A DNA stretch of 64,000 nucleotides from Typha latifolia (Eukaryota > Streptophyta > Magnoliopsida > Poales > Typhaceae): NCBI GenBank assembly GCA_019914945.1, contig CM034106.1, positions 4,774,001 through 4,838,000 of the forward strand. Direction: 5' to 3'. Both the position numbers and the translations under genes were made by a program. Below the pieces are notes generated by a model. It was not told the origin of the DNA, ran no database searches, and saw nothing but the letters and a program-made list of their open reading frames with translations. Below, in pieces: positions 1 through 12,400 of the stretch. Every line of letters starts with the position of its first letter. Position 1 is the stretch's first letter.

Positions 1-1330
1 GATATATATGAATATCTTCTTGCACATTATTTGACATGTACTACAAAAAAAGGGCTACCTACTCATGTGTGAAAGCCATCATTGAACCTATATGGTTTCA
101 CTAAAAAAATTACAAGAAAAATTCTTGTTAATGGAGAATAAGTTGAAAAGTGCAAATTTAAATACTAAGTCGGTTTGACTACTGTGTTGCATCATTGTTT
201 AAATAGGAAAGTTTGTTTAAGAAGAATGTTTCATGTTATCTATGCTCAACTTGCATATGCATATTGTTATGATCAATCAAGATTAATTTATATTTGAGTG
301 ATGTATTAGAATTGATTATAATATGCTCATGATGATTCAATTGATCTGTGTGTGACTTATTTCATTTGATTGACATATTATATGTCTTGAATCTATTTTG
401 AATTTTTAGGAGTGCATCTCTAAAAATATTTTTTATTTTTTTTACATTTTTTACTGTTTAAAAAAAATGGCGTTCGAATGCAGTAACTAGCGCGTTCGAA
501 CGTGCAGACGGGTGCGTTTGAACGCACTCGGGGGTTCTTTAAATATTACGTCCGAACCTAAGGGTTTTTATCTTTCATCTTCCAAACCCTAGAAACCCTT
601 CATTTCCTCTCTCCCAAATATTCAAGATCTTCATTTTTTTCATCAAATTTTTCACTTCCAACTCTTTTAAAGGGTAGTTCTCCTCCGGATCTAGCATCTT
701 TCGGTCGAAACTTCAAGTTTTTCTTCACTTTTTGCGAGGTATGATCGTCCATCAAATTTCTTATTTTTTTTATTCAATTTAGCCTCTTGATCTTGGTTGA
801 TTTCATGCGTTTTTAAGTTTTGATCACATTAGAGTTAATATCCTGATGTTTCTTGAGCGATTAGATGTGACAACTTAGCTTTTTCTAGTCGAAGATGGAT
901 TTCACTTAGGGTTTTCATGGTTTCTAGAATTTTTTGTATTTCTTGTTACTTTTTGTATGCTTTGGGTATGTGTTGAATCTTGCGACTTGTTTCTCTCTCT
1001 AGAATGCCTAAAAATGCTGCAGTTTCCAAGAAGCCAAGGCCGCCTTCCTCACCATCTTCAGGTCGTGTTTTCTACATCTACTGCTGCAGGGAAATACAAA
1101 CATAATTTTGGCACTCGACCTATTATCTGTGAAAGGTTAGTTGTCATTTCTAATTTTTGCGCCTTGGGGATAGAACAGATATTTACTGAGGGAGAATGGT
1201 TGTCAGTGTGTCGGATGGACGGGACAGCATATTTGGAGGTTGTTCGGGAGTTTTTTAGCAATGCCACTGTTTTGGAACATTATATATGGTCCACCATCCG
1301 TGGGGTTTCAGTATACTTGGACGATCCAAG
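1..1330 (+). mobile_element. 3' internal part of a Sirevirus-like Ty1/copia element
   Basis: Positions 1-740 match, in opposite orientation, the minus strand at about 60060-59360: the same run of AT-rich sequence, the same CGAA-rich block (470-545 here) and the same CT-rich leader. The other copy lies between copia pol remnants and a 3' LTR, so this stretch is the post-pol part of the same element type. It leads into an additional ORF near 1004. Copia elements with a further ORF 3' of pol are known as Sirevirus-type; that assignment is inference. No LTR is visible on this side because the window starts inside the element. Confidence 0.6.
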
Positions 1331-1340
1331 GATGTTCACC
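1004..1340 (+). pseudogene. Retroelement extra ORF with plant transposon-protein-like domain, frameshifted
   Basis: An ATG at 1004 opens a basic, proline-rich start (MPKNAAVSKKPRPP). The frame is lost near 1065 and continues in another frame with ICERLVVISNFC, then a segment containing GEWLSVC, VVREFFSNA and IRGVSVYLDDP to about 1330. The order 'E-R, W-x-x-x-C, VREFYxN, VRGxxV' resembles the 'putative plant transposon protein' domain found in extra ORFs of plant retroelements (recognised from memory). One frameshift in a T-run near 1068 and the LINE-derived sequence that begins near 1325 make it non-functional. Confidence 0.5.
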
Positions 1341-1760
1341 CGGCTGGGTTAAGCTGAATACCAGCAATGCTTTTGCCGCGGAAGGATATCAAGCTGGTGT
1401 TGGCGCTGTTGTCCACACTGAGACGTGAGTGCTGCTTCCCGCTGCTTGGGAGCCTTGTTCTAAGGTGTCTGCCCTCCATGCTGAGGTCTGGGCTATGCGG
1501 TTAGGGATCAGCCTAGTCGAAGCTGGGGTAAATCTAATCTTCGGATCTAACTCTTTGGAATCAGTTAAACTGCTATGTGGAGAAGTGGTGAGTCCTTGAA
1601 AGGTTCAAAATCTTGTGGTTGAGTGTATTTCCCGACTGAGCCTTTTAGAATGTGAGCATCCTACATGTAGGCCGTGAGGCTAACATCACCGCTAGTTGGC
1701 GGCTGAGGGGTTTAGCTTAATACAGCTCTCTAGTTCAAAAAATATATATAGTATTGGCGT
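1325..1760 (+). pseudogene. LINE 3' end: RNase H-like domain and A-rich tail
   Basis: The frame beginning GWVKLNTSNAF, then AGVGAVVHTE, SALHAEVWAMRLG, NLIFGSNSLESVKLL and finally GREAN has the layout of the RNase H-like domain (RVT_3 type) at the C terminus of plant LINEs. There, KLNTDG carries the first catalytic Asp and AE the catalytic Glu. Here the Asp position reads Asn/Ser (KLNTSN) and stop codons occur near 1425 and 1597, so it is dead. The sequence ends in a short A/TA-rich tail near 1740, as expected for a 5'-truncated LINE insertion on the plus strand. Confidence 0.6.
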
Positions 1761-2183
1761 GTTACTTAAACAATTTAAGATTTTAGACAACTGGTTTCTA
1801 ACAATATAAAATAAAATAAAATAATAATCTCCTAGAATAGGGTTATTTGCATCCAAAACCCACTTGGTTTTCGATTTGATAAGGCAGCGTCATTTTTTGT
1901 TTCTCTTGCACGTGAGACTTTTATCTTACTTTTCTTGCAACTTTGTCATTTCTATCATTTACTGTCTCATTAAATGTTGATGGGATACTATAAGATAGAG
2001 AAATGACCCCTACTCATCTTCTACTTCATATGTTGCTACTAATTCTTTTTCTTCATCTTCTTCTTTTACTCATCTCTAATCGCTCTTTAATTAATAAAAT
2101 AAGAGACTAATTAAAGATAGTTTAAACTATGAATTTTTGTTAGACTTTCATACTTAAACTATGAATTTCGTACTTAAACTATG

Positions 2184-3144
2184 TGAAAAACCCCTAGACA
2201 CAAGTATGTATCTAAATACTAAGCAATGATATCACTCGTTCGCTTAAGTAAAAGTTCGTAGAAATATTAAGAACGAAAGCAGAGATGAACACCAAGATTT
2301 TAACGTGAAAAAATCCAAACGGGAAAAAACCACGGATCCAAACTCGGATCAAAACCAATCATTAGAATAGTAGCAGTTACAAGACTGACTCACAAAACAA
2401 CCCGTCGATCCAAACGACTTTGTTCCTCTCAGTCTTGCTCGCTAGAACCCACAATTCACTGCTTCTCGTGATTGAAGTCCAACCTCAGTAACCTTCAATA
2501 TTAATCTTTCGTCTAGATAGCCCTTAAGACGAAAGATTAAGTTTTTGTAGATGAGTGGAACCTTGTTAGTTGAAGAACCGATGTAGTCTCAAGAAGTCTC
2601 CTTCAATAATGCTTCTTCAACCACCCTAGAGATAGGGCATCACAATCCTTATATATGATCTCCAAGATAGAGCCAAATCCAAGTCTTATTCGTACTCACA
2701 AAAGTCCAATTTTATCAAACTTCGTTGGTGCGTTTGCGTTCGAACGGCATGACTTGATCTCAGGTGCGTTCGAATGGGCCCGAGTGCGTTCGAACGCGAC
2801 AACTTGAATTCTTCAGGTTGCGTTCGAACGCGTTTGTGAACGCAGCTCTTGGTCTGTTGTGAACGCGGTACCGTGTACGAACGCGTTTGTGAACGCAGTT
2901 CTCGGTCTGTGTAAACGTAGTACCCGCGTTCGAACGCGTTTGTGAACGCAACTCTCAATCTGTGTGAACGCAAGTACCTGCGTTCGAACGCGTTTGTGAA
3001 CGCGGTGTGAACTCAACAACTTTTCTCTAATAATTTTGCAATTCTTCAAACTAGAGATATTGTAGACTTGTATAAAGCTCATATACATGTAAAAATACAC
3101 TTAGAATATTTTGTACACAATTGCCAATAATTAAAAACCTAACA
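2184..3144 (-). mobile_element. Solo LTR, family Cop-A, with 5-bp TSD CTATG
   Basis: The element reads TG...CA (minus strand TGTTAGGTTTTTAATT ... GGGGTTTTTCA) and is flanked on both sides by CTATG (2179-2183 and 3145-3149), a perfect 5-bp target-site duplication. Two similar LTRs are at 43559 and 55605, and a diverged one abuts copia internal sequence at 58639, which gives the superfamily and orientation. Between 2728 and 3005 it carries five exact GTTCGAAC cores, mostly within the palindrome GCGTTCGAACGC and alternating with TTTGTGAACGC. No internal region remains. The open frames here are translations of that repeat. Confidence 0.85.
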
Positions 3145-3455
3145 CTATGAATTCTTTATTCCGTTGTAGATATATTTTGAATTTAGATCATGATGTCATA
3201 GATTTTATTCAATTAGTTTCATAATTTTTGGACTTTAAATTGTCATCTTATGAATATTTTTTTAAAATTGTGCACAATTGTCATCTTATGAATATTTTGT
3301 ACACAATTGTCATCTTATGAATATTTTGTACACAATTGCCAATAATTAAAAACCTAACACTATGAATTCTTTATTCCGTTGTAGATATATTTTGAATTTA
3401 GATCATGATGTCATAGATTTTATTCAATTAGTTTCATAATTTTTGGACTTTAAAT
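3104..3455. repeat. Direct repeat (offset 215 bp) copying the LTR edge and flank
   Basis: About 138 bp starting GAATATTTTGTACACAATTG occurs at 3104 and again at 3319 with no difference I can see. Each copy contains the last 41 bases of the solo LTR, the TSD CTATG and the following flank. The duplication therefore arose after the LTR inserted. Between them is a shorter triplication of CAATTGTCATCTTATGAATA. Confidence 0.8.
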
Positions 3456-5115
3456 TGTGCATAATTAAAATTTCATAGTTTAAATATAAAGTTTGTACTT
3501 AAAAGTATGAATTTCGTACTTAAATTACAAAATTCTAACGCTACGTAATTTAGAAAAATATTCAGAAGATATGCATCTGGTATCCAAAAAATATGAAACT
3601 AATTAGATAAAATGTGTGACATTATGATCTAGAACTTTTGTATTTAGATTTTTTTCATATTTAAAATTTATCTACAGTAAAATAAAGAATTTGACAAGAA
3701 ATTCATAATTTAAGTATGAAATTCATAGTTTAAATACGAAATTCATCTTTTAAGTATGAAATTCTTCAATCCACTATAGATATATTTTGAATCTAAAGAA
3801 ACTCCGAATAAAAAAGTTTTATATCATGATGTCATAGATTTTATCCAATTGGTTTTATAATTTTTGACTTCAAATAATTATCTTATGAATATTTTTTCAA
3901 AACTATGCATAATTGAAATTTTGTAGTTTAAGTACGAAATTTATACTTAAAGTATGAATTTGGTACTTAAACTACGAAATTCTAGTGTTGTGTAATTTAG
4001 CAAAATATTCAGAAGATATGCATTTGACATTCAAAAAATATGAAACTAATTGGATAAAATCCGTGATATCATAATCTAGAATTTTTGTATTTAGAGTTTC
4101 TTAATATTTGAATTTATCTATAGTGAAACAAAGAATTTGATAAGAAATTCATAGTTTTGAGTATGAAATTCGTAGTTTAAGTATGAAATTCTGACAATAA
4201 TTCACAATTTTTTAAATATATATTATAATTTATTTATTATATTAGATTAATTTTTTTATTTAGAGTTTCTTTAGATTTGAAATATATCTACAGCGGAATG
4301 AAAATTTCATAGTTTAAGTACAAAAAAATATCTCTAATTAGTCACTTTTTTAAATATATAACAACTTTCATTGATTTTTAATAACTTTTTTTATTTTTTT
4401 TTACATTGCAGAACTTATATTTTTACCATTACAATTTACATATAAACAAATTAGAGATAGTTTAAATAAAGAAAAACTCCTTAATCAATTTCAAAAATAT
4501 AACTTAATCTAATATTAGAAGTAAATTATAATATATACTTAAAAAACTGTGAATTATTGTTAGAATTTTATACTTATACTACGAATTTCATACTCAAACT
4601 ACGAATTTTTTATCAAATTTTTTGTTTCATTGTAGATAAATTTTAAATATGAAGCAAACTAATTAGAGACTAATTAGAGATAGTTTAAACTATAAATTTT
4701 TGTCAGCTACGAATTTTGTACTTAAACTTTGAATTGTTCATTCCGCTATAGATATATTCTGAATAAAAAAATTAATCTAATATTACAAGTAAATTACAAT
4801 ATATACTTTAAAGAATATAAATTATTGTCAGAATTTTATAATATAAATTATTGTGAGAATTTCATTCTTAAACTATAAATTTCATATGTAAACTACGAAT
4901 TTCATACGATTTTTTGTCAAATTCTTTGTTTCACTATAGATAAATTTCAAATATTAAGAAACTCGAAATACAAAAAATTTAGATCATGATATCTCGCATT
5001 TTATCCAATTAGTTTCCTATTTTTTTAGATGTTAGATACATATATTCTGAATATTTTGTTAAAATTATACAGAATTAAAATTTCATAATTTAAGTACAAA
5101 TTTCGTACTTAAACT

Positions 5116-6212
5116 ATAAAATTTCAAAAGAGCAGAGAATTTACATTAGATGTTATATTATTTCAATCAATAAATTCAATGCTTCAAAGGTTAGTATCAC
5201 TTCACAAACAGAAGTGAAAAGATAATAGCAAATCAATTTTTGATGACTTTAAATAAATTTGAAAATAAACCTTTTTTACAACTAATATTTAACCGAGGGA
5301 TTCAAGCTAAGATAAATTTATCTTTAAATTCTATAGAGAAACGAGAAACGTTCGTTTAAAGTCTGCTAACACTATAAAGAAATTAATGGATTAAGCGGAA
5401 AAATGGACATATGTTGATATAAACGAGAAACTTTCGTGCAAAGTCTACTAACACTGCAAGGAAAATAATGGATTACGCAGCAAAATAAAAATATGATGAG
5501 GTAAAATCCAACATTTCTCACACAAAAAAAAGGAAAATAAACATGACCGAGCTAAAATTTCAGCCTAGAATAATCTACTCATCAATACATTCCGCGTACA
5601 CAATCTTAACATTTGCATCAAAAAATCAAATCTGCCATGTTTTGACTCAAAAATAAAATTTTAAAGACATCCTAAAGGGAGGCTTCTTATCACAAAGAAA
5701 GCTACAGCAAGGAAAGCAAAAATAAAAATGTTCATGAATAAGAGCTAGTTAACCACTAGAAAAGTATACTTAACCAATTGCAAGAAATGAAATACTAAGA
5801 AAAAGTTTTACCTGCCGAGAGAGTACCGCAATTAATTTGCAACTATGATTATATCACAAAGTTAAACTATTGAAACAACCTCCCATGAATGCAAGATCTA
5901 TGCAATTGGCAGAATGCTGTATTACAAACTGCAACTTTTACCTCGAAGAAAAAGCAAAAAAAAAAGAAAAAGTAAATCTGAAACTTTAAATGCTTTAAAA
6001 CAAAAAGGGCATGTACACGATAAGTGTGCTGTCAAGTGCATTGAATAACCAATACATATAATCAAATACTTCAAATAGCTAAACGTTGGTCTTACAAATA
6101 TTTAACTAGCTCTTGGATTTTACCCTCAACAAAAAATATAGTCATACAGTCACAATGGTTAATGTTACTGTAAAAGAAAAAATGTAGGGCTGAAATAAGA
6201 CTGGAGAGAAAA
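5116..6212. other. Gene-poor interval downstream of TSR1, with a degenerate tandem repeat
   Basis: No coding sequence recognised. Two imperfect copies of a roughly 75-bp unit lie at 5339-5413 and 5421-5496; both contain ACGAGAAAC, TTCGT, AAAGTCT and CTAACACT followed by AATGGATTA. The rest is AT-rich. The end nearest TSR1 may hold the end of its 3' UTR, but I could not place a poly(A) signal with confidence. Confidence 0.4.
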
Positions 6213-6346
6213 GAAGGTTGCAAAACTTGAATTTTAAGCAAAGCAAGCTACTCCTTCGGAAAGCTACTATCAGACATCATTTGAAGGTTGCAAAACTTGA
6301 ATTTTAAGCAAAGCAAGCTACTCCTTCGGAAAGCTACTATCAGACA
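6213..6346. repeat. 70-bp tandem duplication in the probable TSR1 3' UTR
   Basis: The unit GAAGGTTGCAAAACTTGAAT... (6213-6282) is repeated from 6283 to 6346 with no differences over about 65 bp. It starts 78 bp downstream of the TSR1 stop codon on the transcribed strand, so it probably lies in the 3' UTR. The lack of divergence suggests a recent event. Confidence 0.85.
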
Positions 6347-6423
6347 TTTGAAGCTTCGCTCTCCCCCCTGACAAAAGGCCTTCATTTAGACCTTTCCAAA
6401 AGCACATGTCATCTATATGTATC

Positions 6424-9400
6424 TCATAATGGAAAACGTTGTTCTGGCCATTTTGGATATGCGCGTTTGTACAAGCTCATACATACAGTGTCGTGTTGCT
6501 GAATAACACTATTGAACACACACTTCATTGCACCTGAAATAAAAATTGCACATTATACACTTCAATAATTAGCTAGCTATTTCGGTCAGCCTAACCAATT
6601 AATATTGCAGTAACTATAAAAAGACAAGGCATACCATGAGTACCAATAGGTTCCTTAATTCGGCCACGGCGACCTTGTTTTGAATACACCTCCACTGGCT
6701 GTAAAGGAAACTAGAAGTTAGAATTTTGCACTCAAAATCAAAAGCTGAAGTTCAAATCTTAACTTGCCTTGAACCATCTAACATCATCTGGATTGTGAAA
6801 CATATACCGAACAATCGCTTTCAACTTTGAAACTCTTTGGGGATAACTGCACAAGAAGAACATTTCTTTTAAATTTAATATTTCACATGAAAGCTACACA
6901 AAAAGAAATCAAGAAGACATTTTGACATTGTTACTAACAGATTCTGCACATCTAATTATCAAATTATTTGAAGTAAAAATGCTTCTGAAATAGACGAGAC
7001 ATAATTTTTGAGTTGTTAACTAACATATGGACAAAATACAACATGGGTAACAGTCCAAAATTTAAGAAATAAAGCAAGAGGATGACAAGAATACACAAAG
7101 TATCATGTTCGGAGAAAAAGGGAACAACAAGACATCCAACTTTGTCAATATTAACTTCGGGCAGGAGATCCTGAGTTCAAATCCCACAAGGCTAATGTAT
7201 CAATTAAGATATGAAAATTCCAAGCATTTATTTCAGATCAGTCTTGGGCTTATTAAAATGTATCGCACTTGAGCCCACACGACATGGTAGTCTTGGAATA
7301 CGAAGGATTAAAATGATCATTCTCTATCAGCTACTACTAGAGTGATTGATAAGCTAACAGCTTATACATAAGGTAGGTTAAAGAAAAACATATGAAAAAT
7401 TGGCCTATGCATGTTCATGATTAACTTTCTTTACAATGCTACACATGAAGATGATATTTGAAAGTCCAACTTGGCTAACACAGAAAGTGTGTCGTTCGTA
7501 GTAGAAACATAATGGGCATTTACTTGTGTACCATAGTAAGAACTCATCATACATTGCGATCATTCATCCATCACATTTTCATGGAAGGAAGCTGTTTTGT
7601 CCATGTAAAATATGAATATCATTATGGAATGTATTAAAGACTAGCAATAGTGCACTTTACCCGGTTAAAATAATTTTCTTAAGAATAATCCTGTCTGGAT
7701 CCACACTTTTCAATGAACCAACTGCAGCAACTGAAGGTGATTCGCCATCCCTATTCTTCACGACAATCAAAGGCAGAGAAGAAAAACAAATAGGGGCATA
7801 GACAGAAGCAATTGAAAAGCGCCCAGGGTGTAGAAATCTTTCCATTTTATGCTTATCAGAGTTTATATTGTCGGAGGAGAATAGTGGCCTGAAAAGAAGA
7901 GGAAATTCTTCAGAAGGAAATTAGGAACACTAAGAAAAAGAGAAATTGATAGGATCTTAATTCTCAAGTAACAAGTGAAAAAAACTGACAACCATAGCAA
8001 AGAAAGATATGTAATTACTACCTTGCCATAAACTGGCGGAACCCAACATGGAAAACAAACATCTCTTTGGATTTAATAGGAGCATCATATGAGTCGTGCT
8101 TCTTTATGCTGCAAAACATACAAAAATTTTAATAGATATCTAGTTAAATAGCAATAATCCTCCACATGCAGGAATTTAAATATAGATAGATCTAAAGCTT
8201 AGTTTGCAGTGAATTGGTCATGACATTTGAATACAAATCCTTCAATTAGCAACTAGATTTGCATAATTGACAAGGACAATAAAATCCTAATTATAAGAAA
8301 ACTTGATCGTGATTGTGGCTCTCTAAAGGGACCCTCACTATGTAGTTCGATCTTCATATTTAACAATTGGATTTTCTCTTAAGTAAATCTATGAATTGGA
8401 ATTTGCCCTGTTACCAAGTTGAGGAAGCTTAGAAAGCCTGCTAATCGAAGAAAAATAAGAGTCCATGATTTCACACCAAGAAACAGTAGTGCATCCTGGG
8501 ATCCCTTTTCTCATCTCTAAGAATTTTCTCCATATGAGCACAATACAATAATAAGAAGAAGTGTGAGGAAAGAAGAGAACATTTAATCCACCCAAAAATA
8601 AAGAAGACAAAGGAGGTGAGGAGAATACAAGGAATTTCCCACACACAGAAAAAAAATTTATGTATATTTCCTGGTTTTCCTTCAGCATAGTATGAAGGGG
8701 TAGCTAGATAATACCAAATCATGAATCAGATTAAGCTAAACCTGCCCAGAATTTAGTATATTAATTAAACTTGGACTCATTCCATATTAAACTTAATTTA
8801 AAAGCAATCCAATATCAAAATTCCTAGTAAAGCTGACATTCCTGAATAACTAAGATCAGAAGTTTTAAATCAATTAAGATGTTATAACAGATTATCCAAC
8901 TTTCAGGCTTTCAGCTATGTATAACAATCTATTAAAAGAGCCAAATACTATATATCTATTAGGTGAAAACAAAGTTCTGTTAGATTCAGATATGAAGCAA
9001 GATCTTAAACTTCATTTATCTAATTGCACATGATTAGGATAAAATATACACTTATGTACTACTGTAACCTCAATGGACAACTCATTTTCTTTATGGATGA
9101 TGCTACTATTAGACGACATTATGAAAATGTCACAATAATTACACGTAACACCTTTTAACATTTGCTTCAAACCAAATCTATTTTCACAACTGATAAGGTA
9201 CTACAATATTAACACGACAAACTTGCTGCTATGTGAGCATTCACTCTCTATAAATTGAATCCAAAATAATACAATATAGAAACCAAAGATAAGAAGATAA
9301 GCTTACTAGATTACAAAATAGAGAAACTGTTGTCATAGCATTTGAAGAGAAGGCCATAGGGCACATAGATTTCATACAAAAAAATACTCATGACTAGAAC

Positions 9401-12400
9401 GCCATTCAATAACGGTATCAACAATACAATGGAGTACCTGAAATGAAGAACAGACATCTTTGACTCATGTTGGAAAAGGCCACAAGCTACAACTGGTGAC
9501 CTTGACAAATCACGAAGTTTGGATGCAACTTCAATAGTCACATGTTTTATATGAAGGCGCACATATGATCCCACTTGTGCACAATCATTTTTACTGCCTT
9601 GATCTAATTCCAGAACTTTTGCAAGGACATGCTTCTGTGTTCGCATAAAGTTATCAAAAGCAAAAATTCTAGCATACTCAGGTGGCAACGATTCCTGCCA
9701 TTGATAAAGACAAGGAATATAGTCATCAGAGTGAAAAGTCATAATAGTACTTGAACAGTAAAGCTAATAAACATACTCACTTTAGGATCCCATAATGATG
9801 TCCTAAAGGACTTCAGACCTCTGTATTTAGCAAAACGGGTTTTAGCTGGAATATCCAATGGTGTATCTACTTCATCCGGAAATTCTGAAAATTGGAAGAA
9901 CAAACCTAATTAGCACCTCCTGAGATAAAAGTTTTAGATTTCTAGATACAAGCAAGATAATATCAGCTCACATCTGTAACTTAAAGCAGAAGAAAGTCCT
10001 ACTGTCTAAAACAGGTACATTTAGTACACAAAAGTTCATGTTATATAATATATTTATTTCTTCAAAGATTACAACTATACCACTGTTATAATGAAGAAGA
10101 CCTTAGTAATAATCTGCAATTGTAAAGAATCTTGCCAGACTTTATTCCATCATTACAGTAAGTCATTTTAGGCTAAATTCACTGCAATGAGTTTTCAAAA
10201 TCTTAGCATGAATGACACATGATATTCACAATAAGTTTAGCCTCTGCTTCCACGCATCCCTCTTTCCATTAGGCACAATGATCATGCCTAATCACACTGC
10301 CCATGTTGTACGGCACGTCTTGTTCCACCATGTGCTGCAAGTAAATCCTTGATACAACAAAGCAGATAACACCTTTTCCTTCCAGACACCATATATGAGT
10401 ACCTTTTCTTATATCTATTTAACTATGTAAGGATTGGCGTGTCGTAGGCATGCACCGTGCTGACTGTGAAAGGTGACTGAGAAAGGAGAGGAGGAAGCTT
10501 ATTACACACCTTATCAGCTGCATGCCACTGCCGGTATCGAGATCTCTAGCCTCTTCGCATGTGTTGTGCCCTAGATCAGAGAGTCATTCTTCTCCTTGCT
10601 CGATCGGAGAAGAAAACTGTTGAAAGGATCGTCTTAATTGACAATCTGCTTCAGCGGATTATAAATGGATCTAACTTATTTAGGCAGGTCTCTTTTATGA
10701 TGATCTGCTCGAAGTGAAGCTCTCTAGGCGGGGAGGCAAAGGGGATGGATTGTGAGTAAATCACAATATGTTTCCAATGGATCGCTTTCTCTGATGATAG
10801 AAGGGTCATATCACTGACCTAACCCTCTCCGACCATCAAGAGAGGGTTTGAGGAGCCTCCTATAACCGTATAACATCATAAGAAGCCATTTTGCAGCCTT
10901 CCATGTTGGTTTTTGGAGGTGCCATTGGCGCCCCCTCATGTCACGTGCCAGTCAATACGACCCATGCCGACATGCAGCCATCCATGGTTCTATCAAGTCA
11001 AGATCAAAAGTGAGATGATATAATAAGATCCACGGTCTACTGTGTCCATCAGCATAAAACAGTGTCGTGCCAGTGATGCCAAGATCAAAAGTAAGATGTA
11101 TGATAAGATCCAAGGTACCGTGTCGATAAACACAAACAGTGTCGTCCGAGTGGTGTCCTTGCACATTGCATGGATCATGCTAATGTCACTTCCCAATGTC
11201 AAGGCGTGCCACCATGTGTCATCGTGTGCCACTAGTTGTATAGCCCGTATTGCTCAATACAAATATGGTATCAAGCAACATGTCATAAGTACCACCTAAA
11301 AACTATTTTAACTTATTCAAATTGACCCTTCTAAGATCCCTTTGCTAGTAGGCTTATTTCCCAAAATGATAAAAGGATGGGAGCATCAAATCACATCAAA
11401 AGAAATGTTTTTCTTATTTTATCCTTCTATTTCTTTGTTTTAAAAACCAAATCCAAGATTAATTATCTAAATATAACAAAATGAAGCTAGATCTATTACT
11501 TGAAAGCAAGGTTCAAAAAGTCGGGATCGGCCTTCCGAAAAAACGAAACGTATCAACCAGATCGGCCATATCAGTCGCCTGGATTGGATCAGACTTTTTA
11601 ATTACATAAAATTCTAAATATTATTTAAAAATACAGAAAAACTTCTAAAAATTTAGAAAAAAGCTTACCAAAAATAAGAAAAGAAAAAGGAAAAACTATG
11701 GTGCAATAAAAATTGAAAAAAAGAATAGATTAGAAAGAGTGTGAGTGTAAGAAAATCAAACAAAAAAAAAACATAATGCAATAAAGAAGAAGAAAAAGAA
11801 AAAGAAGAAAAGAGAAGAAAAAAGGAGAGAGTGGAAGAAATGAGAAAAATGAGAGAAAAATAAAAAAATTAATTAAAAAATTATATACGAGAGTTTGTTG
11901 GAGTTTACTAAAGCTAGATCTCTTCGTAAAAGAAACAATGATTATATGTAAGGAAAGAAAAAAAAAAGAGTAAAAGAAAGAAAAAGAGTAAGAGAGAGTG
12001 AAAAGAAAGAGTGAAAGAGAGAAAGAATTCGGATCAGGCCTGAATTGGGATCGGGTTTGACCGATCCCAATCCGGATCGGCCGATATGGCGAACCATGCT
12101 TGAAAGAATAATTTTACATATATCTAGCATTTTGTACAAGATCAATGTGAAGTACTCTTCAAAACATATGAATCAAAGGTAAATAAAAATTATTTGATAT
12201 TATATGTTGAATCATATTTCTACTTGACCACTGCAAAATTTAGGTCGTTAACAAAATTATCTAGGGATAAAAGACTAATGTAGGCTTTACTACACATATT
12301 AGAACTTCAAATATGTATACATACCCTACAAAATCTATTTAAAGGTGTGTCAATGGCAACTCATGGCATTCTGACAGGGTATTGGCATGGCATGTGCCAC

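Larger units (their letters stand above)
1840..5115. repeat. AT-rich fold-back element, one arm plus amplified centre
   Basis: The left edge (GGGTTATTTGCA, 1840 onward, to about 2130) matches the left terminal repeat of the larger element at 31293, including the stretch around ATAAGATAGAGAAATGACCC. Further in, short inverted blocks such as GAATTTCGTACTTAAACTA and its complement alternate many times up to about 5110; these match the palindromic centre of the 31293 element (near 33430). No right terminal repeat was found, so the copy is one-sided or rearranged. A solo LTR sits inside at 2184-3144. No coding potential seen. Confidence 0.5.

Noticed and set aside
2686..3100. Frames with repeated RSQTRSNA / FTQTE words, also at 44264-44577 and 56248-56574
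   Set aside because: These protein repeats are translations of the GTTCGAACGC/GTGAACGC DNA repeat in Cop-A LTRs; three frames repeat the same DNA units and none has a start conserved among copies.
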